A stretch of 32,436 nucleotides of DNA, from positions 1 through 32,436 of the forward strand of contig JAUWNW010000018.1 in NCBI GenBank assembly GCA_030612445.1. Direction: 5' to 3'. The stretch is from Candidatus Aminicenantota bacterium. GTDB lineage: Bacteria > Acidobacteriota > Aminicenantia > Aminicenantales > Aminicenantaceae. The notes beneath the pieces are model-generated. The model was not told the DNA's origin. It ran no database searches and saw nothing but the letters and a program-made list of their open reading frames with translations. The translations under genes were made by a program, and so were the position numbers. Of this stretch, positions 15,573-23,354 are shown in pieces; the first letter of the stretch is position 1, and each line of letters starts with the position of its first letter.

Positions 15573-16004
15573 CTATTGGTTTAATAAAAACTCCCCTTCA
15601 ATAGGTTCTAATCCTTTTTTCCATTCTGGGAATACTTGTAGATAATAGTTCACTTTTTGTGGCGTTTGAATTTTACTACGATGCACATCCTCTTCTTTAC
15701 ATTTTAATAATATTCTACGCTTCTCATCCGGTTTAAAGTTGCCATAGTCAGAATCTACTCTGCAAATGGGGTCATCGCCGAAAGTGAAGACTAACCTGAA
15801 ATGTGTCCTACCTACAATTCTTGAGCCACTGTTCTCAACTTCAATCAGAAGGCCTGGTGGGACAGATTTGTCAATCTCAATAACTGAGACATGAATCCAT
15901 GATAAGAGTTCTCTTGTTTCTTTCTTGTTATGAAGCCAATTAATAAGCAGCCATACTGCTAATGCAAATATAAGCAATCCAAAACAGAACTTTATGAGTT
16001 TCAT
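15573..16004 (-). CDS. small membrane-anchored protein, unrecognised
   Basis: This is a 143-residue protein with one N-terminal membrane helix (residues 4-25, KFCFGLLIFALAVWLLINWL) followed by a basic-acidic stretch and a soluble beta-rich domain, presumably periplasmic. The latter reads WIHVSVIEIDKSVPPGLLIEVENSG, THFRLVFTFGDDP and VNYYLQVFPEW in pieces, resembling a small FxLYD-like or immunoglobulin-like sandwich, but I cannot name the family. It begins 49 bp after the propeller gene at 16054-17178 and is probably co-transcribed with it. The ribosome site is weak (AAGAAA). Confidence 0.6.
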   Translation of the reverse strand: MKLIKFCFGLLIFALAVWLLINWLHNKKETRELLSWIHVSVIEIDKSVPPGLLIEVENSGSRIVGRTHFRLVFTFGDDPICRVDSDYGNFKPDEKRRILLKCKEEDVHRSKIQTPQKVNYYLQVFPEWKKGLEPIEGEFLLNQ

Positions 16005-16053
16005 TTCTTAATCTTTCTTACTGCTCTTTGGCTTCCGGGTGGAGTGGATCACG

Positions 16054-17178
16054 TTAGATTTTCCACGTGACTTGATAGCGTTTCACATATTGGTAGCCGT
16101 CTTCGTCTTCTTCTATTGCATATAGTTTATTTTTTCTCCAAACTTGTGGCTGAACTTTAATTGGAACCTTGACAATATATTTTCCCTTTGAATCAAAAAC
16201 GTCATAGTAATATCCTTCGCCACTAATTACTTTCTCATATGTTCTAAGATAGACTCTTCCAGAATCATCAATGCTTAAATATATAAATGGATTATGATGT
16301 TCATTCCAAGTTACTTTAACATCAGAAGAAACTCCTTGTTCTCCCCAATTATCTTTTATCCACTTCTCTTTTTCTTCATCTGTAATATCTATCGGATCAT
16401 AATCTTTGATTATTTTCAGAATTAGCTGTCCTTTGGGATTAAGTATTTGAATTTCATATTTGTCAGCACAACCCCAGATTATATTATCTTCCCCTGTAAT
16501 CTCCCAGTAAAGTTGAGGGAAAAAGGGATTTATTATGGGATATTTTGCAAGCTTATATGAGGAAATTGTAAATATCTCATTTAATTCAGAATCAAACTTT
16601 TTTAATACGGAAGTAACGACATTATCCATTATAATGTAACTTGCTATTATATTATTTTGAGAATCAACCTTAGGACGTATAAACATGCTCATATTAGTTT
16701 GAGATATAGATTTCAAATAGTCCCCACTCAAATTGAAGAAATGAAGATGACGAGCACCTCCGTCATTAATTATTACTTCATTTCCTGGGGTGAGTGAAAT
16801 ACTACCTGGTAGTTGCATTTCGCCAGGGCCTTGACCTTTTTTTCCGATAGTTCTTACATATTCTCCATTTTTATTAAAGACTTTTATGTGAGCTTCCCCT
16901 GAATCGAGGACATAAATATTCCCCTTGCCATCTACATCAACATCTCTAATTCGTGAAAATATATATTCTTCCTTTCCCTCGACTTCTCCAATAGATAACT
17001 CCTCCTCCAAAACGAAAACATTCTCATCATACATCGGCTCTTTGGGATTCTTGACAACCGTCACTCCATCCACTTCCTCTATTGTCCCTTTCCATTCAGT
17101 TTTTTGCTGACTACAGGAAATGAATAAGATAATTATTAATATACAAACAAATGATACACAGATATTCCTAAAATTCAT
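16054..17178 (-). CDS. 6-bladed beta-propeller lipoprotein, paralog 2
   Basis: This 374-residue lipoprotein has a signal peptide ending LFISC with Cys22 lipidated. The mature chain opens with a GTIEEVDGVTVVKNP segment seen in a propeller subfamily (compare VEEINGVRYVHN in the gene at 23355). GQGPGE lies at 115-120, preceded by a blade reading VDGKGNIYVLDSGEAHIKVF. The C-terminus (GYYYDVFDSKGKYIVKV ending VTWKI) is closely matched by the relic at 23056-23325. It is the first gene of the minus-strand run 17178-14252. The start ATG follows GGGA, a modest site. Confidence 0.85.
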   Translation of the reverse strand: MNFRNICVSFVCILIIILFISCSQQKTEWKGTIEEVDGVTVVKNPKEPMYDENVFVLEEELSIGEVEGKEEYIFSRIRDVDVDGKGNIYVLDSGEAHIKVFNKNGEYVRTIGKKGQGPGEMQLPGSISLTPGNEVIINDGGARHLHFFNLSGDYLKSISQTNMSMFIRPKVDSQNNIIASYIIMDNVVTSVLKKFDSELNEIFTISSYKLAKYPIINPFFPQLYWEITGEDNIIWGCADKYEIQILNPKGQLILKIIKDYDPIDITDEEKEKWIKDNWGEQGVSSDVKVTWNEHHNPFIYLSIDDSGRVYLRTYEKVISGEGYYYDVFDSKGKYIVKVPIKVQPQVWRKNKLYAIEEDEDGYQYVKRYQVTWKI

Positions 17179-17239
17179 TTTCCCATCCCGCCTGCATCAT
17201 CTTAAGCCTTTCCCCAGTATAGAATCCCAAAGCTCTGCT

Positions 17240-17583
17240 GTCAATTCACATGCTTTTGTTTTTCTTCTTTTTCCGTTCCAGTCATGGACACAGAAAATTG
17301 AGATCAAAAAAGAATTTGCTATCCCTTATGATCATAGCGGCTTACTCGATTATTCGGGTTGTCCTTGACAAGTTTTGAGCTCTTATTTATACTTCTTCAA
17401 GATAGTCGATGGGACTTTCGAGGAAAGAGTGCAGACGCAAACTGGCGCAGGCAAATGGCAAATTCCTATAGTGTTTTCGAAGTTGCAGCCTTGAACGGTC
17501 CGAAATACAACATCGAAGCGGACAAGCTTTTCTGGTTCTCCTACAACGACGCCAAGGAGACCTACGAACTGCTTATCCGCTGA
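17240..17583 (+). pseudogene. beta-propeller gene reduced to N- and C-terminal scraps
   Basis: Two short frames remain. Up to 17368 the sequence reads like the end of a signal peptide and the first mature residues of an exported propeller (FVFLLFPFQSWTQ, then KIEIKKEFAIPYDHSGLL). From about 17380 another frame ends in LNGPKYNIEADKLFWFSYND and KETYELLIR with a TGA at 17581-17583. That end closely matches the last residues of the next gene (FNGFKYDIEGNKLVWFDYNE, KETYELHIR). The middle, about 300 residues, is gone. It appears to be a tandem paralog of the next gene that collapsed by deletion. It fills most of the gap 17179-17602; nothing else is seen there. Confidence 0.65.
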
Positions 17584-17602
17584 AGATTGCACGGAGAATG
17601 GA

Positions 17603-18682
17603 ATGAATAATGGCCGATGCTCAATTCCCACCGTAGCTATCCTCTTGGGGATACTCTGCATTTTCTCATCCGGATCGGCGTATTCCGGCCAGACCGAGAG
17701 AATCATCGCTCTGCCGGAAATCGAAAGCCCCCGCCAGATCGTTATTGAGAAGGGGAGAGTCTATTTTGTCGACAGGCGGGATGTCGTTGTCTACAATCTC
17801 TCGGATGGGCGCTTTCTAAAGAAAATCGGAAAGCTTGGACAAGGACCCGGAGAATTCAGCAGGGGTCCGAGGCGCTTGTCCGTTGTGGGTGACCGATTAA
17901 TCGTCAAAGATGTCCTCAGTTTTGAATGCTTCAGCTTGGAAGGCATCCACACTGGTTGGATCAAGGAACCAGTTTCAATTGCCTTTTATCCCTTTCTTCC
18001 CGTCGGAAGTAATTTCGTGGGATTTCCTATGCTCCGAAATGACGACGGCTCATTGGCCGGGCCATCCGGCCGTATCTATGATTCCAATCTCAAGCTCAAA
18101 CGGAAATTCTTCGGCGAGTTGCCCGCTTTTCCCCCGGCTCCGCCTCCGCCAGGAAGAGCGAAATCGAGGGGGAGGAGCGACAAGCTCCTTATCCGGGACT
18201 ACGGGGACTATACGGTTTACGGAGACCGGATCTACATCGCCGATTCCCGTAGGGGGTTCTCGATCTCGGTTTTCGATGAAAATGGGATTCTCCTCCACGA
18301 GATCAAACACCCTGTCGACAAGGTCAAGGTGCCAAAGAGCTTCGTCGACGAGATCGTAAAGGAATGGAAGGCATCGAAGGACTGGCAGACGAATTACTCT
18401 CATGTCAATCCTGTGGTACCCGAATATTTCCCCGCGCTAATTGATTTTAAGATCGATCGTGGGCGGATCTGTGCTCTCACGGCGGCCAAGAAGGACGACT
18501 TATATGAAATCATTGTCATGGACCTCGAAGGCAAGATCCAGGGAAGAGCATTCCGATTCCCGCTGCAGCCCAATTTTGAGATTCCCTCCTTTAACGGTTT
18601 TAAGTACGACATCGAGGGGAATAAACTCGTCTGGTTTGACTACAACGAGGACAAGGAGACCTACGAACTGCACATCCGCTGA
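17603..18682 (+). CDS. Sec-exported beta-propeller protein, paralog 3 (GC-rich)
   Basis: This 359-residue protein has a signal peptide (about residues 1-28, VAILLGILCIFSSGSAYSG) without a convincing lipobox, so it is probably released to the periplasm. GQGPGE lies at 79-84 after a blade with VYFVDRRDVVVYNLSDGRF. Several more blades follow, with a proline-rich insert PAFPPAPPPPGRAKSRG in the middle and the end KETYELHIR. It is clearly richer in GC than the AT-rich paralogs on both sides, and its scrap copy directly upstream shares that bias, so the pair probably came from another source. A GGAG site precedes the ATG. Ligand unknown. Confidence 0.82.
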   Translation: MNNGRCSIPTVAILLGILCIFSSGSAYSGQTERIIALPEIESPRQIVIEKGRVYFVDRRDVVVYNLSDGRFLKKIGKLGQGPGEFSRGPRRLSVVGDRLIVKDVLSFECFSLEGIHTGWIKEPVSIAFYPFLPVGSNFVGFPMLRNDDGSLAGPSGRIYDSNLKLKRKFFGELPAFPPAPPPPGRAKSRGRSDKLLIRDYGDYTVYGDRIYIADSRRGFSISVFDENGILLHEIKHPVDKVKVPKSFVDEIVKEWKASKDWQTNYSHVNPVVPEYFPALIDFKIDRGRICALTAAKKDDLYEIIVMDLEGKIQGRAFRFPLQPNFEIPSFNGFKYDIEGNKLVWFDYNEDKETYELHIR

Positions 18683-18706
18683 AACGGTTCCTCTACCGGA
18701 CGATCC

Positions 18707-18802
18707 CTGGTAAAACTACCTTCTAAGACCATGGGAAACGTCCCTTCCCTCACTATAGGGAATGTCCTGTCCACAACTATAGGAAAAGTCCTTGCCATTA
18801 CA
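18707..18802 (+). repeat. four degenerate 24-bp tandem repeats after the propeller gene
   Basis: Units start at 18707, 18731, 18755 and 18779. The last three read ATGGGAAACGTCC.., ATAGGGAATGTCC.. and ATAGGAAAAGTCC... The period is exactly 8 codons, and the frame continuous with the preceding gene beyond its TGA stays open to a TAA at 18878-18880, giving repeats such as MGNVPSLT, IGNVLSTT and IGKVLAIT. It may be a former C-terminal extension or a non-coding repeat. The rest of 18683-19007 is AT-rich leader of the next gene with nothing else recognised. Confidence 0.65.
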
Positions 18803-19007
18803 AGGGATCAAAAAACAACAAATAAGTTAAGTGAAAAGGCAGATTTTTATCCTAAAATTTGGGAGAGGAAGAGAAGATAAAAAACCGAGGGGAGCAAGGT
18901 CCTACCCTTGTTTTAGGTTGTAGTTTAGAATCGAATATTATATAAAAGAAGCAGCAAATTTTTTTAATGAAAAAATTTATCTGAGTTATTCGAAGAAAGG
19001 ACTAAAA

Positions 19008-20150
19008 ATGAGAAAGCTAATTTATTTTGGTTTAATTCTTTCCTTATTTTTCTACTGCGGACCAAAACAAGAAAAGATAGAGAGGATAATGGAAAATGGA
19101 GTGGAAGTGATCGTTAATCATTTAGAGCCTTACCAGGTTAAAGATGGACCTACCACTTTGACTCTTGAAGAAGAATGTGTGATTGATACTGAAAGGGAAG
19201 ACTTGACGGATTTGGGAATATCAGAAATTGGAGCTTTTGATATTGATTCAGAGGAAAATGTTTATTTCATTAGTAGCTCCCAAATATTTAAATTCGATAA
19301 GAAAGGAAATTTTGTTAAAACATTTGGGAAAGAAGGGCAAGGCCCAGGAGAATTTCAGCGCCCAGTAAATTTAGGAGTCAATTCTAAAGGAGAGATAGCG
19401 GTAACTGATATTCGAAATTATAAAATTTCTTTTTTTCAGAGAGATGGGACTCTTATCAAAGAGATCAAGATAAAATTATTGGGTATAGGAGATGGAGTTC
19501 CCTTAGAAAATGGAAATTATCTCTTTATGCAGAGGAAAATTGAAGCCTCTGCAGAAAAATTTGAGAGTATTTTGTCTCTTTTTGATTCTAAATTTAAAAA
19601 GATAAAACAATTGGATAAAAGAGAATTTCCAAATCCAGTTATAGGTAGGGAGCTGGAAGCTACATACCATAATTTAGTCTGGAGTCTCTCAAAGGATAAG
19701 ATTTTTACTGGCACTCAAGATAGAGGTTATGATATTAATGCCTATGATTTTGAAGGAAATCTTTTGAGAAAAATAAGAAAGGAATATAAAAGGATACTTA
19801 CTTCTGAAGAGTATAAGAAAAAATATATGAAACAATTTGAAGCTCCTCTCTTTGATCCAATAAGAGATAGATTCTATTTTCTTAAGTATATGCCTCCATT
19901 CCATTATTTTCTAACAGATGAGGAAGGAAGAATATTTGTAATGACTTATGAGGAAGGTGAGAATTCCGACGAATATGTGTTTGACATTTTTAATCCTGAA
20001 GGCGTATTTATTTGTCGGAAAAACTTAAAAGATTTCTCTAAAGAAGCTGGTCTTAAAGGCAAATTTAAAAATAATCGACTTTATTGTGTTTATGAAAAAG
20101 AGAGTGGATTTGAAAAATTAGTTGCTTATAAGGTTATCTGGAAGAAATAG
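19008..20150 (+). CDS. 6-bladed beta-propeller lipoprotein, paralog 4
   Basis: This 380-residue lipoprotein is the closest relative of the gene at 14252-15400. Its signal peptide ends LFFYC (Cys17), followed by GPKQEKIER, ENGVEVIVNHLEPY and LTLEEECVIDTE. GQGPGE lies at 110-115. The C-terminal blade reads YVFDIFNPEGVFICRKNL and the last residues VAYKVIWKK. An AAAGGA site stands about 8 bases before the ATG. It is the only lipoprotein paralog of this subfamily on the plus strand; the related gene at 20419-21570 converges on it, with a transposase scar between them. Confidence 0.85.
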   Translation: MRKLIYFGLILSLFFYCGPKQEKIERIMENGVEVIVNHLEPYQVKDGPTTLTLEEECVIDTEREDLTDLGISEIGAFDIDSEENVYFISSSQIFKFDKKGNFVKTFGKEGQGPGEFQRPVNLGVNSKGEIAVTDIRNYKISFFQRDGTLIKEIKIKLLGIGDGVPLENGNYLFMQRKIEASAEKFESILSLFDSKFKKIKQLDKREFPNPVIGRELEATYHNLVWSLSKDKIFTGTQDRGYDINAYDFEGNLLRKIRKEYKRILTSEEYKKKYMKQFEAPLFDPIRDRFYFLKYMPPFHYFLTDEEGRIFVMTYEEGENSDEYVFDIFNPEGVFICRKNLKDFSKEAGLKGKFKNNRLYCVYEKESGFEKLVAYKVIWKK

Positions 20151-20214
20151 GATATATAAAGAAACCAAAACATGAAAAATCACCAAGAAGACAATTGAAA
20201 AATCCTTTTTTAGA

Positions 20215-20387
20215 GAATAGGGACAGACCCAAGCAAATCACTGCTTTTTATTAAATTAATTATTATTTCCCTCCTTTCTTGTGCCTTAATCGGCTAATTT
20301 TAGGGTAGAAATCGTCCCGGTTGATATATGTTTCTTACTTTTTCTTTCCGGAATATTCTAAGGTTCATAGTAACCGCTGCATTCCCA
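20215..20387 (-). mobile_element. deleted copy of the IS200-type/RAYT element
   Basis: On the minus strand this matches pieces of the element at 4-900: first 414-460 of that copy (GGGAATGCAGCGGTTAC, then GAATATTCCGGAAAG), then directly the tail from about 707 (AGAAACATATAT) through the stop region and the non-coding right end to CCCTATTC. The 5' half of the gene and an internal piece of about 245 bp are missing, and an in-frame stop interrupts the first block. It sits in the 268-bp gap between two converging propeller genes; nothing else is seen there. Confidence 0.75.
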
Positions 20388-20418
20388 TAAGGCTATATTT
20401 CCGGGAAAAGTGAACTCT

Positions 20419-21570
20419 TTATTCCCAATGTATCTTATAGACTGCTATTTTTTTATATCCTATATCATCTTCCTGAAGACAGTAAAGATGATCGTTTTTT
20501 AAAATCGCAGATAAAGAAAAAGGGGCGCCATATCCTGTTTTGCCGAAATGGTTCAGGCTTTTCCGGCCTATAAATACACCAGAGTCATTAAAAATATCGT
20601 GGATATATTCTCCGGGATTTTCTCCTTTTTCATAAGTTGCAACAAAAAGCTTTCCTTTATCATCAGTAAAAATGCCCTGGAAAGGACAAAATTGTTTGGG
20701 AAAAGATATCCTGTCTGCAAATCGGGATGCTTTTTTAAACCTGTCTTTAATTTCAGGGGGAATATTCACTGGCTTGTATTCTTTTTGTATTTTTCTCATT
20801 GGATGACCATCAAGGTCATAGACAAGAATTTCATAATCCCTGTTTTCATTTGCTATAAATATATTTTTTCTTGAAATACTCCATTGAAAGACATGTTCTG
20901 AATATTTCATCCTCTTTGCACCCATGGGATTAGGCCATTTTCTAATTTCAAGCTCTTTAATTTTCTCCAGGTTAGAATCAAGAATAATTAATGGAGCATG
21001 GATTGAATTTTCATCCAGAGTGTCAATAAGGTTGTGAGGACCTAGTGCTAAGTAATTTCCGTTTTTTAAAGTAAAAGCCCTGATATAGGATATTTCTAAA
21101 AACTTTTCTCTTATAAGTTTTCCTTTTTTATTAAAAAATCGTAATTTTGGAGGGCGGGCTTGATAAATTTCTATTTCATCTTCAGTGTTTATTTGAAAAT
21201 TCGAATACTTATCTATTTCGCCAGGACCGCGTCCTTTTTTAATAAAAGAATTAATAAACTTGCCATTTTTATCAAACTTGAAAATCAAACATTCTCGATT
21301 TTTGAGACTTATACAGTATATATTTCCTTCTGAATCAACAACAAAATCTTGAATATCCATCAGTCCTGTTTTTGTTATGAGTGTGCTAGATGTATCAATA
21401 AAGAAGAGAATTCGAATAGTAAGATTATTAGGTTTATTTAATTTATATGGTTCTATGTGGTTTTTAATTATTTCTACATTATTTTCTTCTGTGCGGTCGA
21501 CTATGGCATTATTCCCACCACAAAAAATAAAGGAAAGTGTGAAAAATCCCAATATTATTAACTTTTTCAT
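20419..21570 (-). CDS. 6-bladed beta-propeller lipoprotein, paralog 5
   Basis: This 383-residue lipoprotein has a signal peptide ending SFIFC (Cys17), then a GGNNAIVDRTEENNVEIIKN linker and HIEPYKL, the same opening as the genes at 14252 and 19008. The family motif is GRGPGE here, followed by the same arrangement of blades, with YIHDIFNDSGVFIGRKSLN near the C-terminus. Start ATG at 21570 has a strong AAGGAGCT site. It is transcribed alone on the minus strand; the gap upstream carries the dispersed repeat. Confidence 0.85.
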   Translation of the reverse strand: MKKLIILGFFTLSFIFCGGNNAIVDRTEENNVEIIKNHIEPYKLNKPNNLTIRILFFIDTSSTLITKTGLMDIQDFVVDSEGNIYCISLKNRECLIFKFDKNGKFINSFIKKGRGPGEIDKYSNFQINTEDEIEIYQARPPKLRFFNKKGKLIREKFLEISYIRAFTLKNGNYLALGPHNLIDTLDENSIHAPLIILDSNLEKIKELEIRKWPNPMGAKRMKYSEHVFQWSISRKNIFIANENRDYEILVYDLDGHPMRKIQKEYKPVNIPPEIKDRFKKASRFADRISFPKQFCPFQGIFTDDKGKLFVATYEKGENPGEYIHDIFNDSGVFIGRKSLNHFGKTGYGAPFSLSAILKNDHLYCLQEDDIGYKKIAVYKIHWE

Positions 21571-21690
21571 AGCAGAGCTCCTTTATAAAAAAGATCAAGC
21601 CTTGAAACCTAGCTAAGCTTCACGATAGGATTTTTGTTCATGGCAATCTCTGCTCAATTTCCTCAAATTTCTACTACTTGATTTGCTACC

Positions 21691-21769
21691 TCAACAATAA
21701 TGCATAGAAAAATCATATCCTGTCAATAAGAAGTCCGCAGGAAAGAGAGAATCTTATAGAATTCAACTG
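21691..21769 (+). repeat. dispersed 76-79 bp repeat, copy 2
   Basis: This is the second copy of the repeat at 3855-3930, same orientation, with blocks AACAATAAT, TCCGCAGGAAAG, AGAATCTTA and TAGAATTCAA conserved. It lies just after the 3' end of the minus-strand gene at 21775, within a 204-bp gap that otherwise shows no feature. Confidence 0.6.
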
Positions 21770-21774
21770 ACATA

Positions 21775-22875
21775 TCAGTAACCTTCAATCTTGTATTTCG
21801 TTATGCAGAAGAGACCAGTTTCTCTGTTTTCTTCCGGGACATACAGATATCCGGCATCAGAAATTAGAGTATTAGAAGGATTGTGAAAGAGACCATTATC
21901 GGGATATTCCAAATAAAATCGATCAATATAATTTCCTTCCAAATTAAACACATCGATCAATGATTTTTTGCCTTTTTTTGTTGATGTAAATACCCAGAGA
22001 GAGTTTTTATAGACTTGAATCCACCATACATCAAAGACATATTTTAGAGGAGGTAGCCGGAAGTCTCTTGGAACAGGATTATAAATATCCTGGTCCTCTT
22101 CTTCTTTCACCTCTGACTTTATCCGGGTATAAGGTCTTTTGAAAACTTTGTCAATCTGGCCGGTTCGAAGGTTTAATCTTGATATTTGGTATTCCGACGT
22201 ATGGATGATGAACAAATAATGCTCAAATGTAAGCACGGAAAATAATGTTCTCTGCCGCCACCGCGCCTTTTTTATATAATGCTTTACAGGGATATCCTGA
22301 ATTTTCTTGAGTTTTTTAAAATTATTTGTTATTTCGTAAACAGAATACGGTGTGTCATATATTCCTTCTTTATGAATAAAGTCTGAATATCGGATCTCAT
22401 CCCTTATCCCATAGATCTTATTATCTATCAATCCTAAAAACCTGAATAGGCTGGAAGGTGTTTTATATTCTTCCTTATATTTTCCATCCAAATCATAAAT
22501 TAAAATCTTCGGGGGAATCCAAGAATGGATATATATTTGGTTGTCATCTACAAAATAGAAACTTGGGTCCTGACATTCTTTTGGGCCGCTTCCCTTTTTC
22601 AAAATTTTGAAGACAAATTCTCCCTCTTCGTCATATTTTAATATGTGGGGAAAATCATAAAAAATGAGAGAGCCGTCTTCCAGCAAATTTAAAAATTTTG
22701 GATTTCTGAAAATGACATTTTCTCCGTTATCTTCAATTCGCATAACTTCTTTCAGAACGACCGTCCTATCAGGATTTTTGCTTAGAGGTTTTGTTTGGTT
22801 TTTAGCAAAAGTTAGACAGATGAGACTGAAAATAAGAAACACTATAAAACTTGATCGGAAGATGATATTGTTCAA
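21775..22875 (-). CDS. Sec-exported beta-propeller protein, paralog 6 (TTG start)
   Basis: This is a 366-residue propeller protein. The start is a TTG at 22875, placed 9 bases after a strong AGGAGG; no ATG fits. The signal peptide (MNNIIFRSSFIVFLIFSLIC then LTFA) ends in a signal-peptidase-I-like site, with no good lipobox, unlike most of its neighbours. The family motif is eroded to GSGPKE. It is rich in aromatic residues (VFDVWWIQVY, SLWVF). The preceding relic frame ends at the TGA that overlaps this TTG (TTGA), so its ribosome site lies inside the relic. It is the most divergent member of the array. Confidence 0.8.
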   Translation of the reverse strand: MNNIIFRSSFIVFLIFSLICLTFAKNQTKPLSKNPDRTVVLKEVMRIEDNGENVIFRNPKFLNLLEDGSLIFYDFPHILKYDEEGEFVFKILKKGSGPKECQDPSFYFVDDNQIYIHSWIPPKILIYDLDGKYKEEYKTPSSLFRFLGLIDNKIYGIRDEIRYSDFIHKEGIYDTPYSVYEITNNFKKLKKIQDIPVKHYIKKARWRQRTLFSVLTFEHYLFIIHTSEYQISRLNLRTGQIDKVFKRPYTRIKSEVKEEEDQDIYNPVPRDFRLPPLKYVFDVWWIQVYKNSLWVFTSTKKGKKSLIDVFNLEGNYIDRFYLEYPDNGLFHNPSNTLISDAGYLYVPEENRETGLFCITKYKIEGY

Positions 22876-23063
22876 TAGTATTCCCCTCCTATTTTGGCGA
22901 TTTCGACTCCATCTTTCATAAAGTGGATAATTTCATCATTTTTATTACACCCTGGGATAAAGACATTTAAAAGGACTTGAAAAATATACTGTATCCTCAA
23001 CATTCGATTTAAATTTTCTTCAATATCAATTGTTAGAATTATTTCCAACGTAAGTGAGCTCAT
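22872..23063 (-). pseudogene. chimeric propeller relic, signal-peptide and internal scraps
   Basis: In this frame the sequence reads SSLTLEIILTIDIEEN, an internal piece of the 14252-type lipoproteins, and then directly a degenerate lipoprotein leader (IFQVLLNVFIPGC, with a lipobox-like IPGC) and MKDGVEIAKIGG, the start of another propeller lipoprotein. The order is scrambled relative to a real gene. At DNA level 23019-23058 matches 15219-15258 in the paralog-1 gene at 37 of 40 bases. The frame ends by overlapping the TTG start of the next gene. Confidence 0.6.
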
Positions 23064-23325
23064 ATTTTTTTACTACATGAAATCCAGCCTGATTTTCTTC
23101 AATTGTGTAAATCATGTTATTTTTTATTACTTGGGGTAATGCCATTAATAGAATATCTGCTAGGTATTTTCCATCTTTATCAAAGATATTGTAATAGTAG
23201 CCATTCCCGTCTGAAGCCTTCTTATAGGTTCTAACAAATATTCTTCCTTCATCATCTACTGTAAACCAATAAAAAGGACCGTGATGTGTTGGAATTTCCA
23301 GCTTTCTTCCCGGATGGGGTAGGGG
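23056..23325 (-). pseudogene. beta-propeller C-terminal relic
   Basis: This open frame without a start reads HHGPFYWFTVDDEGRIFVRT, GYYYNIFDKDGKYLADI and NNMIYTIEENQAGFHVVKKY. It corresponds to the last ~85 residues of the gene at 16054-17178 (HHNPFIYLSIDDSGRVYLRT, GYYYDVFDSKGKYIVKV, YQYVKRY). Before reaching its stop it runs into the paralog-1-type fragment (ELTYVGN), so it is spliced to DNA of a different subfamily. Together with the relic at 22872-23063 it fills the 479-bp gap 22876-23354. Confidence 0.7.
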
Positions 23326-23354
23326 TCAGTAATTTCAAGTAACTTTGCAGCGTT

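Noticed and set aside
18050-18403. Minus-strand frame and a +1 frame within the GC-rich propeller gene
   Set aside because: Long accidental frames are expected in GC-rich coding DNA; the plus-strand frame from 17603 carries the family motif and ending.
18707-18802. Tandem repeats considered as a CRISPR array
   Set aside because: The units are directly adjacent without spacers, are degenerate and have no cas genes nearby.
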